Origin: Agapanthus africanus
Taxonomy: Eukaryota; Streptophyta; Magnoliopsida; Asparagales; Amaryllidaceae
Assembly: GCA_030015575.1 (NCBI GenBank)
Contig: JASDDO010000026.1
Location: 72,131,433-72,195,432 of the forward strand
Length of the DNA: 64,000 nucleotides
Reading direction: 5' to 3'
Within the stretch, counting starts at the first letter, position 1. Each line of letters begins with the position of its first letter. Below, piece by piece: positions 1 to 10,654 of this stretch. The notes beneath the pieces are model-generated. The model had not been told where the DNA came from. It worked only from the letters and a program-made list of their open reading frames with translations, and ran no database searches. A program made the translations under genes and the position numbers.

Positions 1-128
1 TATCATCGTATGGTAATGTTGAAGGAATGCTACCAACATTCATTAAACTCTAAATGGTATGCATCTCTTTGCAAATTTCAGTTTCTTTAGAAATTCCCGA
101 TATAAGTTTTTGCCCCATGCTCTTATGA

Positions 129-322
129 CCTTGGCTTTGGTCAAAATGTCATAAGTCACATGTTAAGTTCTACCCGTCATTATCTTATCAATTTGAACCC
201 ATCCGTACATACCCCTGACTTTGGTCAAATGATAATACGACTGTCCCAAACTAACTCATCTATCTATGCAACAAATGAATAACCAGCAGCTACCAAACAC
301 TATGCCTTGACTTTGGCCAAAA
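129..322 (-). repeat. Three leader stem-loops of element E
   Basis: Three short segments, at 129-146, 214-229 and 305-322, share the core CTTTGGTCAAA or CTTTGGCCAAAA. Each is flanked by self-complementary arms, for example CTTATGAC against GTCATAAG around the first. They are the counterparts of three loops in A, B, C and D. The loops here are similar but not identical to one another, as expected for the most diverged copy. Confidence 0.65.
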
Positions 323-1414
323 TGCATAGCTTGAATACTACCGAATACCCAAATGAAATGACGGAGGGCTACGAATGGTTTTGGCAAAACCGTGAATGTA
401 GTGAACTTGATATGACCGAAAGAACCTGATAGCTTTTAAAAGGAGTGGTTAAAGCTCCGCAATTAAAAATATCATCTGTTTTAAAATAACCGATTGGTTT
501 CTTTTAAATTGTTCCAACGATTCAACTTTTTGGTTTATTTTCTTTGCATTATAAATAATGCGTCACATCATTAACCTATCATTGCAGAAAACAACGAAAA
601 TACAACGTCCTCTTATGCCATCCGCATTCGCCACGGGGTCTCGTCATCACCCGTTAGGTTACTTAACTAACGGCAGAGCGGAGGCTGGGCTAGCGCGGGT
701 GTAAAACATAAGTGACGTCTAAATAGCTATCATATATAGATATTGTACATTCGTCATACACAATAATAGGCATTCCAGATCTCATATGAACTTTATTGGA
801 TTTGCAAGCAATCCGCGTTTGTTTAGAGCCTGCAACAAAAGACGGAATACACAGTTGTGATGAATAGCCATTACCCCACCCTAGACCCCTACGTGTACGG
901 CAAACTACCCGTCAAATACCCGAAGTGAAGCGGTCTCCCTCAACAAAGTGAGTAGGCCACTAAACACTTCAAAGTACCCAGGAGTTTGTGCATCCCATCT
1001 TGGGTCTATCCTAGGAGCAAAAACAGTAAAATGAAATAATACAACGGTGGCTACAACCGCAACCTGGATGTGCCCCGCAAAATAATATTACAACATATTA
1101 CAATTACATTGAATGAATGAATATAACAACCCATCTCAAACCCCGGCTAATCATCACAACAGTCCAATACAGTTCACAACCACAAACAGTAAAAACCATT
1201 ACAGAAATGTGCAACCCCCTGCCAACCGACATACTAGCAGTTAGGGGAGGTTTACAAACACATTATACAATCATAGATATAATCATATTAGTAAATATCG
1301 TAAAATTTCGATCGAGCAAACACTTTAGATTCTACTCCCAAAACTTCTCTTTGCACCTGAGACTTGAGCAGAAAATAAAATATCCCAGAAATATCACTAT
1401 TAACACAGGAGAGT

Positions 1415-1502
1415 TACTGAAGGAATTTGGGCTGACTCGGCCCCAACTCGGCCGCGGATCCACGGTGAGTTGGCCGAGTTAGGAGTCCAAATTTCTTCAG
1501 TA
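1415..1502 (-). other. Extended hairpin next to the primer-binding site of E
   Basis: Outer arms at 1415-1430 (TACTGAAGGAATTTGG) and 1487-1502 pair with one mismatch plus possible wobble. Inner arms around CAACTCGGCC and GGCCGAGTT enclose the palindrome-rich GGCCGCGGATCC. It lies ~160 bp into the leader, the same place as the hairpins in A, B, C and D. Confidence 0.65.
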
Positions 1503-1660
1503 GCCCTATTATTCTATGCATGTTAATCTGAAGGTCCCTGAAAAATTTTTAGGGCCTGTTTTAAATTCGACAGAAACTGTGTTAACACGATGATCTTTCC
1601 GGTTCTTTTTGCATTCGAAATACTTACGACTTTGCTAATGAGTTAATTATTGTTTAGCGA

Positions 1661-1673
1661 GGCTCTGATACCA
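1661..1673 (-). other. Primer-binding site of E (initiator-Met tRNA type)
   Basis: The minus strand reads TGGTATCAGAGCC one base inside the LTR end. This is the usual plant copia primer-binding site, complementary to the 3' end of initiator-Met tRNA. It fixes the orientation of E and the inner LTR border at 1675. Confidence 0.93.
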
Positions 1674-1674
1674 C

Positions 1675-3566
1675 TGTAAGTCAATGTACAACACCCCATG
1701 ACTTGCGGGGAGGCGGAATAATGAAAAATGATCTTGTTTTAGGCGTAAACATCGACTAACCGAGAATCTTAGCGTCAACAATAACTAACAAGAAACCATA
1801 GAAGAGTTAACTACTATGATAAGTGATTATACCTATAGAACCGAGTCCTTCATCTTGTCGATCTCCACGTCCTCTCCGGCCTTCTCTATGTAGTAGAAGA
1901 TCCACCCGAGAGCTTAACTACAAGCTTCACCTCTAACTTGAGGTAACTAGGTTTCTTAAATCGCTAATCTAAGTAACCTAGGTGATATAGAGAGTAGTTA
2001 AGGATTAAGTAGTCTACTCTAATCCTTGGTTTCAACACATGAGAGGGGAGGATTAGGGTTTGAAGAGGGAGAGTTTGAGGAGAGAGAAAGTGAGCAAGAG
2101 AATGAGAATGCGATAATAAGCTATCATAATATATATCAAGCATTATGATTTATCCAACAAAAGAAAAATGAAGGATTAATCATCATGCTTAATAAATATA
2201 AGAGGGTGATTCATCTCCATGAGTCATTAAACATTTATGATGCATTAATGACATGGATGAATCACTCAAATAACTCACTAATCTCATTTAATGCATATGC
2301 CACCTTAATCCCTAAGTCACCATCTTCTAGAAGCTTCTCGCGCAATTACGAGAACGCCCCTCCTATCCGTGAAAACACGGAAAAACTTTAGACTGTATAA
2401 ATCCAATAACCGGATACTAGAAACTGGCTTAAACCAAACCTGACTAGTAAAAACTGTCCTGTTGGCGTACGTGCGTAAACACACGTATGCGTCCGAACCC
2501 TTGTCGTAAAACCATACGACCTCTATATCGTTTCGCCTGGAGTAGGGAAACTCTCTGTGTGGGACTTTAGAGACTCGACTACTACGCTGGTAGTGGGTTT
2601 AACCATAGACCGCAAGCGGCACTAGCTGTACGTAACGGTCCCCAGGTAGATGTCGATAAGAAGGCCGATGAGGAAACCCATCCGAACTCCTACAGAGTCT
2701 GATGTGACAATCTCCGTACAGTCCGGTCTGTTCGTCTAAGATTATCGCATATCGGGCCTAGGGGGCGGCAAGCGTCAGTCCCCTAATAGCGGTATAAGTC
2801 GTGTCGGAGTGAAGCCCATTACACCCTGAGAAACTACTGGAACCTACCAGCAAATCTCGCTTGCCCTGGCCAGGGACTTTGCGTAATGGCTCTCTGACAC
2901 AGCGCGATATCAACCCCCAATACCGGGAGAGACGAATCCTGTCTAACCGCCACTGCCTTCAAGTGCTCGGGACTGCACCCAACTGCTACCTGTTTGCACG
3001 ACTCCTTTGAGTCGTGGTAGGGCAGCAATCTAAGAACAGTGGGACACACTCAAGGCGAAGTAGCAGTATCAAGTCTGCGGACTATGCTGTACTCATGTCA
3101 CCTGGGAACTGTTCACTGACGACTGATATAAAACCAACCAACAGTTCCCTGTGAGTCCTGTCCGGTGTACCCGTAACCTAATGAGCACCTTCATACTATC
3201 TCCAGTACGACGTACTGACGGCTGTGGGACAGACCATCTCCCCAACTGGGATAAGAAGCGTACACACTAGTCTACTCCAGAGTATCGATGCCCTGTCTCG
3301 ATAATCCTACGACTAGGGACCTGAATAAGGATGTGCTTGTAGACTACCCAGCCCCCACTAGTGTGACTGCCATCACAACGCTGGTAGTCAAGCAAGATCC
3401 TAAGAGCTCTATCAATACGTATACTCACATATTAAGATAGAAAAACCAAGTAGCATACTACCATGTTTAGCAAGACTGTTATATACATGTGAATATCCCA
3501 AGCTTCTATTAAGTAATATACAAACTAGTATGATACAATAATGGCCCCAAGGCATATACACTAACA
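1675..3566 (-). repeat. 5' LTR of element E
   Basis: It runs TGTAAGTCAATG... to ...ACACTAACA on the plus strand, so in element orientation it starts TGTTAGTG and ends CA. Length is 1892 bp. Blocks at 2560-2720, 2820-3060 and 3230-3420 match the LTRs of B and D, for example ATCGATGCCCTGTCTCG near 3287, but divergence is clearly higher than among A-D. A short open frame inside it is not shared by the family and is not a gene. Confidence 0.85.
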
Positions 3567-3624
3567 AGAGCCTCTATGCAAAGCATATAAGCGTTGAAAA
3601 AACATATTTAAGGGCCAAACGGGC

Positions 3625-5540
3625 CTCACGTGTAAAACACGTGAGCGCTCATATGCAAGGCATATGAACGCTGAACATAAATAAATCTAAATGGCCAAAC
3701 GGGCATCACGTGTTAAACACGTGAGCGCACTGAACACAAAAAGGCTAAAACCCACACCAGGGGTCACGCGTTAAACACGTGAGTTCTCTTGCCTCTCACA
3801 TGCAAAGCATGTGAGCGCCCCAATTTAAAATGCTCCCATTAAATTCTATATGATAAAATTAAATCCTATTTAGGAAATATTTTCCCTGATCTTTCTAATA
3901 TGGAAAGATCGTTCTCTAACAGAGAATACTGGATTTAAAATCCGACGGTGATAAAATATCACCAATTAAATCATCTGATAGAATTAAATTCTATTTGGGA
4001 AATATTTTCCTGAACTAGAGAAACCTTCTCTGTTAAACAGATGACCTTTGTATCAAAGATCCAACGGTGATTATCTGGTAGAATAAAATTCTATCATATG
4101 AAAATATTTTCCAAATCTTGTTAAACTAACAAAATATTCATTTAACAGAATTAAATTCAATATTCCTAATCTTGTTAAACTAATAAGATATTCATATGAT
4201 AAGAATAAAATTCTATGTTATTAAACTATCAAGATATCCATATGATAGAATTAAATTCTATATTAAGAAAATATATTTCTGATCTTGTTAAACTAAAACG
4301 ATATGATAGAATAAAATTCTGATCATGTTAAAACTAACAAGATATTCATAATCTTGCTAAACAAACAAGAAATCTTCTCTGTTAAACAGAGAGCCTTAGG
4401 ATTAAAAATCCAACGGTGAATAAAATTCACCGATTGATCTAAAAGATCATGGAATCAATCATGATCTATCAATGAGGGATTCTCTTAACAAATTGATTCT
4501 TATTCTTCTCGTATAAATAGGAGCGAGGAGAGGAGGAGAAAGAGATACAGAGAGAGGGGGAAGAAAAATACAGAGAGAATTTAATTCTCTAAAAGGAGGA
4601 GACCATCCCATAAGCTTCTAAATAAATATACAGAAGCCTCCCAAAAGCCCCCACAAAACAAAAGAGAATTAAACCAAGAGTTTAACACTTCTCAAAGAAC
4701 TTAGTTCTTCCTCTGGTTGAGGTCCGCGGAAGCAGATCTCCCCACAAGCTGAGAATTTAATTCTCATCGGGGAGATTCTGTCATGCGGATTCAAAACTTA
4801 GGGGAAAGAACTAAGTTCAAAGAATTTAATTCTTACAAAAAGATATAGGAATTTAATTCCTCTGATAAAACCAGGGTTTAACCCTATATAAGAATTTAAT
4901 TCTTATCAAAATAAGGGACCTTGAATTCTCAAAACTCATATAAAGATCTCCATGCACATAAAAGAAACGATTAGCATTCAACGCTATAACAACAGATCAC
5001 GTGTTTCCACGTGAGCACCCCTGAGGAACAAAAAGGAATGACTGAAATCGCCTCAGGTGATCCCACGTGATACCCCCAATAGTGTTTAGCACTTATAAAT
5101 GGAAAGAGGGAATAAATCAAAGACAGTTCCCATTTTTGGGACGCCTCACGTGTTCCCATGTGACCCCCAAACAGTTGCTTAATGCTTATATGGAAAAGGG
5201 AAAAATTCCAAGGACAGCGCTCACATTTTGAGCACCTCACGTGTTCGCACGTGAGCATTATATGAGCTAAGTCCTTAGCACTTATAAAGGGAAGAGGGAA
5301 TAAATCCAAAGAGGCAGTACCCAACTTTGGGACGCTACACGTGCTCACACGTGAGGGCCACAGGAATTAAGTGTTTAACACTTATATACAGACGGGGATT
5401 TAAACCCAAGGGTACAGCACCAACTTTCAGGCGCCGCACGTGCCACACGTGAGTGCCCCCAAATTTCAGTGTTTAACACTGCTTTAGAGACTCACGTGAG
5501 AGCACGTGAGCACCGAGCATATATTAGTGTTTAACACTAT
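3625..5540 (+). repeat. Mini-palindrome-rich part of the F LTR
   Basis: By eye there are at least 20 perfect palindromes with arms of 5-7 bp and a 3-bp spacer. Examples: CACGTGT-AAA-ACACGTG near 3625, CACATGC-AAA-GCATGTG near 3798, GGTGATA-AAA-TATCACC near 3945, GGTGAAT-AAA-ATTCACC near 4423, AGAGAAT-TTA-ATTCTCT near 4573, AAGTGT-TTA-ACACTT near 5371, TAGTGT-TTA-ACACTA near 5525. Arms differ and spacers are nearly always AAA, TAA or TTA. The same pattern fills 14220-16200, 20650-21054 and 61250-62790. Confidence 0.85.
4511..4520 (+). promoter_or_regulatory. TATA box of the F 5' LTR
   Basis: GTATAAATAG sits in the middle of the LTR, followed by a purine-rich stretch likely to be the start of the transcript. 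The 3' LTR has the same box at 15182-15191 and G has TATATAAA at the matching place. Function is inferred from position and conservation. Confidence 0.6.
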
Positions 5541-5881
5541 AAAAAGCCAACTTCAGCCCCAAATTGACTAAGTCCTCCTGAGATTAAAACGTCTTGGATC
5601 TCCAAATAGACTGAACCTCTATGCTTATGACTTCCCAAACTAATTGACCAGAACGATGTCCATCCTACATCTCCTAAGTCAATCCTAGTCTCCCAAAAAT
5701 GACTAATGATTCTTAGATGGTCCACCATGATCTCTCCCCTCAATCTGGAATTTGGTTCAAGTGTACATCTTTCCACACCTCTGATACATGTCGTTGTAAT
5801 TCTTCAATGTCTTCAGAGAGGTGGAGGGTCCCGATAACCGACAACTCTTTGGTGCACCCCCAAACTAATGAGTACATCCCA

Positions 5882-6097
5882 ATGGACCGCAACGTCCTTA
5901 AACTACAACGGACTGCAATGTCCTTAAACTAGCTATGGACCGTAACGTCCTTAAACTACAACAGACCGCAACGTCCTTAAACTAGCTTTGGACTAAAACG
6001 TCCTTAAACTAGCTACGAACCGCAACGTCCTTAAACTACCAACGGACCGTAACGTCCTTAAACTAACAATGGACCGTAACGTTCTTAAACTAAAACA
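5882..6097 (+). repeat. 27-bp tandem repeat in the F LTR
   Basis: About eight units of the form GGACCGTAACGTCC followed by TTAAACTA and a few variable bases. Each unit is itself a small hairpin with arms GGAC and GTCC. Three units stand at the matching place in G's LTR (63050-63125), and two related units occur in F's internal region at 9473-9522. Confidence 0.85.
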
Positions 6098-6641
6098 ATA
6101 GAGCCCAAACGCTCTTTTGTTGGATCTGAATGATCCTAAAACATTGTTAAGTAGATCTTAGTCTAAAATTGGACTAACGTATCCTTAACAAACATTTAAA
6201 TTGATCTTAATCTCAAACGAGATTAACGATCCTTAAATCAACCCAAACCCAAATCTAAGAATATACGGATTTGGACTGATCCACGCCCTACAGGCGACAA
6301 CATAAATTAGTCTCCGTATACAATCTATGGGCAACCTAAACAAATAAAAACATACACGACACGAAATGAACTTCCGGAGCAGGAGAAAGTGGTTACCGCG
6401 ATGCGGTAACATAATTAACTGCAGGGGCTTGCGCCTGCAGGGAAGAGCGTCCCCACAATCAAAAACCCCTCGCAAATGAGGGGGAATCTGACGAATTCTG
6501 CTACAACGGCCGCATCCGTCCAGACCTCCGATACACAGTGCCATAAATCAACTTGGCATCTTCGGAAAGGTGGACGGAAAAAACTAAAATAGCATCTGCC
6601 CCAGGCAAGACGTTTGTCTTTCCCGTTTTCGGCGGTAAACA

Positions 6642-6794
6642 GATTCTGACACGCCCGGTAAGACCTTTTCCTCTTTCCACTCCACACTTCGTGTGTCGTG
6701 TTCGCGAATGAATCACGGATTAATATGGTTGCCCCTGGATTCGAGGTACTAAGATTTGGTGTCTTGCTCCTACGCAGAAGAGAAGATGACATCG
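6642..6794 (+). other. F leader between LTR and first ORF; primer-binding site unresolved
   Basis: The primer-binding site should start within a few bases of 6641. The nearest candidate begins TGACACGCCCGG at 6647, which lacks the usual TGG. A second segment, at 6726-6748, has the geometry of a tRNA 3'-end complement (TGG, eight bases, then GGATTCGA) but lies ~85 bp from the LTR. I cannot assign the tRNA. Confidence 0.4.
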
Positions 6795-7265
6795 ATGGCT
6801 TCCAACTGCACCAATTGCAACAACAACTGCCATTCCGTCCCTGCTTGAGGAGTGACTTATGGGCCCCAAGCGTCCTCCATCTTTGCAATGCCAGTGGAGC
6901 AGGTGATTCAGGCCACCACTGGATTGTTTTTCGGGACCATGCTCCCGCCAATAAGCTTCAATGCTTCAGTGCCATCACAAGAGGCCCCGAAGAAGTCAGT
7001 CTTCGATCGGCTTGCAATTACCATGGCCCCTCTCAACGGGTCGTCCAATTCCAGCGCCTCAATCTTCGACAAGCTGAACCTAAGCTCAAGTGGGCCCATA
7101 AAGAGGCTCGCGATACCTGAGAAGGCTATCCCAAAAAGGATAGTCCTCCCAACTCCTGCAGCGGGTGAAGTCGTCAAAAATGCTCCCTCTACCAGAAAGG
7201 CGGCCTTCGAAAGACTGGCCATTCCATCTCAACGGATGTCAGTCTTCAACAGCAGTAGCCCCTAA
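6795..7265 (+). pseudogene. gag-polyprotein-like ORF with FDRL repeats, one internal stop
   Basis: Seen: a frame from ATG at 6795 with an early TGA at 6846-6848, then open to 7265. Near the N terminus lies a Cys-rich stretch (NCTNCNNNCHS). The C-terminal half repeats a short motif: SVFDRLAI, SIFDKLNL, AAFERLAI and finally SVFN. Known: SVFDRL-type repeats are common in the gag-pol polyprotein of plant Ty3/gypsy elements with large gag regions. Here they lie upstream of the gag core. An overlapping +1 frame continues to 7569 (...NFDSLRRVRKLSRRN...) and may be the continuation after a frameshift. Inference: a decayed part of the F polyprotein; no function is claimed. Confidence 0.5.
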
Positions 7266-7582
7266 CCAAAGCAGGGGGCACGACGGAGACGCTTCCACAA
7301 CTGAGATGGTCCTATCGGCAAGACATGCTCGACGTCGCCACTTGCGCCGAGTGAGGAAAGTTGGGGGCAACTCCCCCTCTGAACTTACCCCACCAGCTCC
7401 AATGGTGAAAATTGATGCTGTTGTTCCAACTGGGAACAACTTCGATTCGCTCAGGAGGGTGCGAAAATTATCGCGCCGCAATATTGAAGAAATCTCCGCA
7501 GCCCATGGAGATCCCACGAGAGCAGAAACCAGTTCGCTCCCTATAACAACTTTCCTCATCTATATATAAGGTGTGGAAGTAG

Positions 7583-8239
7583 GTGAAGGACTCAATCGTC
7601 ATCTGCGGCTCTTCCTCAAAACGTCAGCCAAATTCTGACAAATCCTCTTTCAAATACAAAAGGATTCATCCCAAGACGGATCCTGATACAGCGGTTCCTC
7701 CCAAAATCAAAGCGGCTTCTCACAAAAAAGGGAGGCCTATTAAAGCTCAAGTGTCCGAGGTAAACTCCAAAGGCCAAAACTCCAAACACCCCAAGCCTGG
7801 GGGCATGGCAGTTTATACAGTCTATATGGTGAAATCCGAAGACGAAGTTCGAGCTTCTACTAGTCACCGACCTCAAACTCGGTCCCTGACAAAGGTTCAA
7901 CTGCAACGTGAAAAGCTGCAGGAAATGCTCGCTCAGGTGGCAGCAAACGGTAATCCATCGCCTAAGGAAAATCCCGAGGACGCACCCGAAGAAAGAATAG
8001 AAAAGGAGTCGGATATTAATTTCCTAAAGCGCGCTCTGAAAAAGAGAGATGAAGAAGCGGCAGAAATGTCCACTAAAATGAACCAGATGACCCTTCTGAT
8101 TCAGAATATGGCTGGAATGAAAGTTCAATCGGAACCACTAGCAGATGAACCACCGGTAATCGGTCTTAAAGATAAGGATGACATTTCAAATTCTCTGCAA
8201 ACCTCATCAACGGCTGAGGAGGAAATGATTCCTAAATGA
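7583..8239 (+). CDS. Gag N-terminal-like ORF, 218 aa
   Basis: The longest uninterrupted frame in F. The first 70 residues are basic and Ser/Lys-rich. Around residues 105-125 there is a helical stretch (KVQLQREKLQEMLAQV), and around 150-185 a charged heptad-like segment (FLKRALKKRDEEAAEM...) ending in MNQMTLLIQNMAG. This layout, a charged N-terminal part with coiled coil before the gag core, is usual for plant Ty3/gypsy gag. The frame closes ~285 bp before the gag core at 8524, so the protein is probably split. It could still be translated from its own ATG. Family placement rests on position and composition, not on a diagnostic motif. Confidence 0.5.
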   Translation: MKDSIVICGSSSKRQPNSDKSSFKYKRIHPKTDPDTAVPPKIKAASHKKGRPIKAQVSEVNSKGQNSKHPKPGGMAVYTVYMVKSEDEVRASTSHRPQTRSLTKVQLQREKLQEMLAQVAANGNPSPKENPEDAPEERIEKESDINFLKRALKKRDEEAAEMSTKMNQMTLLIQNMAGMKVQSEPLADEPPVIGLKDKDDISNSLQTSSTAEEEMIPK

Positions 8240-8523
8240 AAAGATGGACACATATATCGCTTAACAAGTCAAAACTCACTATGCCAATGAAGCATCAAAT
8301 AGGTCAATCAAGACTGGTCAACCATATCCAGCGTGCTACGATCAAATACAGTACCCGCTAGAATACATACTTCCGACTCCACATATACAAAGGAATCGGG
8401 AATCCTCACCAGCACATCGTGGGATTTAAATCCATGTGCGGTAACACTGGAGAGAATGATATACTTCTCCTCTGACAGTTCGTCAGCTGTCTGGGGGGCA
8501 TTGCCTTCAATACCTTCGACGAG
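8240..8523 (+). pseudogene. Degenerate linker between gag-like ORFs of F
   Basis: Several frames are interrupted here and no single frame joins 8239 to 8524. By position it should encode the N-terminal half of the capsid-like gag core, but I cannot recognise it. Confidence 0.35.
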
Positions 8524-8841
8524 ATGAAGATGCTCTTCTGTCAGAGATTCGCTAGTGTGAATAAACGCACTACCGTAACGACATTGGTCAATGAAAGGGT
8601 TAGACCGAATAAGACCTGGGTTCAATATGTTACCCGATGGCGAAATCTCTGGTCAAAATACGAGTAACGTATCGATGAAGCTGTAGCTGTGGGAATGTTC
8701 ATAGCCACCCTTGACCCAAATTCAAAAGGTGTCCCCATTTATGACCCTTTCAATTCGACAACCTTCCAAGAGCTCATGGATAAAATGACTCGATTGGATC
8801 GGCTGGGTCAAGACCCTTCATCATCCGATGAAGATGAATGA
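8524..8841 (+). pseudogene. Retrotransposon gag core domain, one in-frame stop
   Basis: The frame from 8524 reads through RFASVNKRTTVTTLVNE, then YVTRWRNLWSKYE, an in-frame TAA (8665-8667), then RIDEAVAVGMFIATLDP, and ends in an acidic tail at TGA 8839-8841. The order RF..., L.NE, Y..RWR.L, then a helical segment and ...TFQELMDKM matches the C-terminal half of the Retrotrans_gag domain of plant Ty3/gypsy elements. This is the strongest gag evidence in F. The stop breaks the domain in the middle. The next ORF starts in the overlapping ATGA at 8838. Confidence 0.7.
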
Positions 8842-9206
8842 AAAGCGGAGGTAAGGTGGCATTTTTCGCCAATGCTCAACAAAAAATGAGCGACTTTGAA
8901 GCAACCTGTCTCCGAAAAAGCGACGGCGTGGGTACTCGCTCCCCACCGAGATATACACAGGGGGCATATTTCTCTCCGGCGGAAGAATCTCTACTTGGGA
9001 TGGCCCTTTCTTCTCAAAGAACAGATAGAATATCAAGGGACTTACAAGCGGGTTCTGCAATCAAGAAGAATATCCCACTTGAACTAAAAAACCATGGGAG
9101 GGATGTGAAACTCATGTCCCATTTTGAATTAGACGATGAGAAAAAAACCCCAAGTCAAATTCATTCTTCCAAGGAAGAGGAAGACTCGGCAGAAGGAATG
9201 ACGTGA
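8838..9206 (+). CDS. Small ORF downstream of gag, 122 aa
   Basis: Starts at the ATG that overlaps the gag stop (ATGA). The product is hydrophilic, with Ser/Lys/Glu-rich ends, and has no Cys-His knuckle or protease DTG/DSG motif. It may be the frame-shifted gag C terminus and not a separate gene. I do not recognise it. Confidence 0.3.
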   Translation: MKSGGKVAFFANAQQKMSDFEATCLRKSDGVGTRSPPRYTQGAYFSPAEESLLGMALSSQRTDRISRDLQAGSAIKKNIPLELKNHGRDVKLMSHFELDDEKKTPSQIHSSKEEEDSAEGMT

Positions 9207-9657
9207 TATCTCGTTCCTTTGTATATGAAGAAGACGCTCCATCAGTATCGGAAAACGACATTGATAAGCAGGGGGCAAGTGCTATTTAAAATGCCCAGTA
9301 CTTCCTGCAAAACAACCCGATTGGCACGGTGATAGATGAAGAAGTTCAAGAAGGTAAAAATAGTCTAAGGTGTAAAGTGTCCATGCAAACAAAGGACAAG
9401 CAGCAGCGTCTCAGCAAACAAGAGTTGGAAAGGATGAGTTATGCAACTTCGCGATTGAATGAGAATGTTGGACCGAGATGTCTCTAAACTAACAACGGAC
9501 CGAGATGTCCCTAAACTAACAACGTCGCCTCAAACACGGTGATAGTGGAATGCAAGTCCACGAGTCCCAGCGGTGAGGACTGCAACTCAAATCCCACCGG
9601 CAAACAGATGGGTCACATGCGGTGAAACTATTCTCGAGAGTTTCATCATGTAAAAAA
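9207..9657 (+). other. Non-coding stretch with two 27-bp LTR-type units
   Basis: No convincing ORF. At 9473-9522 two units GGACCGAGATGTC...CTAAACTAACAAC repeat the 27-bp motif of the LTR. At 9620-9645 arms GAAACT and AGTTTC flank TCTCGAGA. Confidence 0.6.
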
Positions 9658-9893
9658 ACGGTACGCTCACAAGCGAAATGGGCACGGATGAAAACCCAAA
9701 AGGGCACCGTGAGTAAAAACAGCAGGGCTACCGACGAGCTTATGAAAACCTGAAAAGGTGCAATCTCGTTGTTAAAAAAAGGTAAGTCCACAAGCGATAT
9801 GGGCACAGATGAAAACCAAAAAGGGCTCTGTGAGTAAAAATAGCAGGACTGCCGGCGAGTTTGTGAAAACCCGAAAGGGCACAATCTCGTTAA
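9658..9893 (+). repeat. Tandem duplication of ~120 bp
   Basis: Two copies (about 9658-9778 and 9779-9893) share CACAAGCGAWATGGGCAC, ATGAAAAC, GTGAGTAAAAA and GGGCACAATCTCGTT-like ends. Each contains arms such as CACGG against CCGTG around ATGAAAACCC. Confidence 0.75.
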
Positions 9894-9899
9894 AATAAA

Positions 9900-10440
9900 A
9901 ACACCTGCAAGGTCCTCTCGACCTTGTGAGGAGAAAATACCCGTGTGAGATCCTTACGACTCACAAAGAAGCAACACAGTTAGGGACCCCCACGATTCAT
10001 AAGGAGAAATTGAACTTACAAGATCCTCACGACTCGTAAGGAGAATTACCCCTATGAGACCCTCACGGCTCGTAGGATTCAAAAGCCTTAAGCTACAGGG
10101 ATCTGAACCTGTTCTTAAGCCATCACATTTCCCAAGATGCCCTACAAACGGTCCATATTGACCCTCATATACAATCCACGGACGCAAACAAACGTTCCCT
10201 CACCCAGTTCCACCCATGGCGCGAAATTTCCCCATTCGGTGAACAACACTTATAGGTCCTCTCGACCTACAAGGAGAAAACACTCTTGTGAGATCTTTAC
10301 GACTCACAAGAGAAAATATCACTTAGGAATCCTCACGACTCCTAAGGAGAAAATACACCTACGAGATCCTCACGACTTGTAGGAAGAAATACCTTTATGA
10401 AACCCATACGGCTCGTAAAGTCAAAAAGCTTTAGTCGGCA
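9900..10440 (+). repeat. First hairpin array with conserved loop
   Basis: About nine consecutive stem-loops. Stems differ (CAAGGT/ACCTTG, GTGAG/CTCAC, CTTAC/GTAAG, CTTAGGA/TCCTAAG, CCTACGAG/CTTGTAGG), but the loop is a variant of TCCTCACGA or TCCTCTCGA. The array ends in a unit tail like that of the 310-bp array (TTAGTCGGCAGGATCTTAAC...). Confidence 0.8.
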
Positions 10441-10486
10441 GGATCTTAACCCTGTTTGCTAAGCCACCTTTGTTCAAATAAGCAAA

Positions 10487-10654
10487 GGCAAATGATGATT
10501 CGCTCCTGGCATCATTCCAGTCGTAGCAATGCTGATGCCTAAATCGGTAGCAAATTCCAAGTCCTCTCAAGGCAAATGATGATTCGCTCCTGGCCATATT
10601 CCAGTCGCAACGATTTTGATGCTAAGATTGGTATTGGATCTCAAGTTCCATACT
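10487..10654 (+). repeat. 84-bp tandem duplication
   Basis: Two copies start with GGCAAATGATGATTCGCTCC at 10487 and 10571, then CATTCCAGTCG or TATTCCAGTCG and GATGCTAA-like ends. Confidence 0.75.

Larger units (their letters stand above)
1..3566 (-). mobile_element. Element E: Ty1/copia-type LTR retrotransposon, 5' part only
   Basis: Seen: reading leftwards on the minus strand there is a complete LTR (3566 to 1675), an initiator-Met-type primer-binding site, and a leader that runs off the window at base 1. The leader aligns by eye with those of B and D: the three stem-loops near 129-322, the block around 620-700 and the block around 860-1080 have counterparts in D at 48438-48635, 49150-49250 and 49380-49740. 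No coding domain is visible in this part. Inference: E is a diverged member of the B/D lineage inserted near the start of F's 5' LTR. The base after its LTR corresponds to about 14236 in F's 3' LTR. Its right-hand TSD would be AGAGC (3567-3571), but the left copy is outside the window. Confidence 0.85.
3567..6641 (+). repeat. 5' LTR of element F (start removed by E)
   Basis: Bases 3567-5685 match 14236-16342. Bases ~5740-6641 match the end of G's LTR (62880-63688). Both F and G end ...GGCGGTAAACA, and in G this is followed at once by unrelated coding DNA, so I place the LTR end at 6641. The LTR is packed with perfect mini-palindromes with 3-bp spacers, paired CACGTG cores, and a 27-bp tandem repeat (5882-6097). 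Open frames inside it fall across these repeats and do not look coding. Confidence 0.78.

Noticed and set aside
1117-1482. 121-aa frame in the E leader
   Set aside because: On the strand opposite to E, across hairpin and GC-block sequence; not open in the matching region of D.
7616-8625. Minus-strand open frames opposite the gag-like ORFs of F
   Set aside because: They mirror the plus-strand frames and contain no recognisable domain, while the plus strand carries gag motifs.
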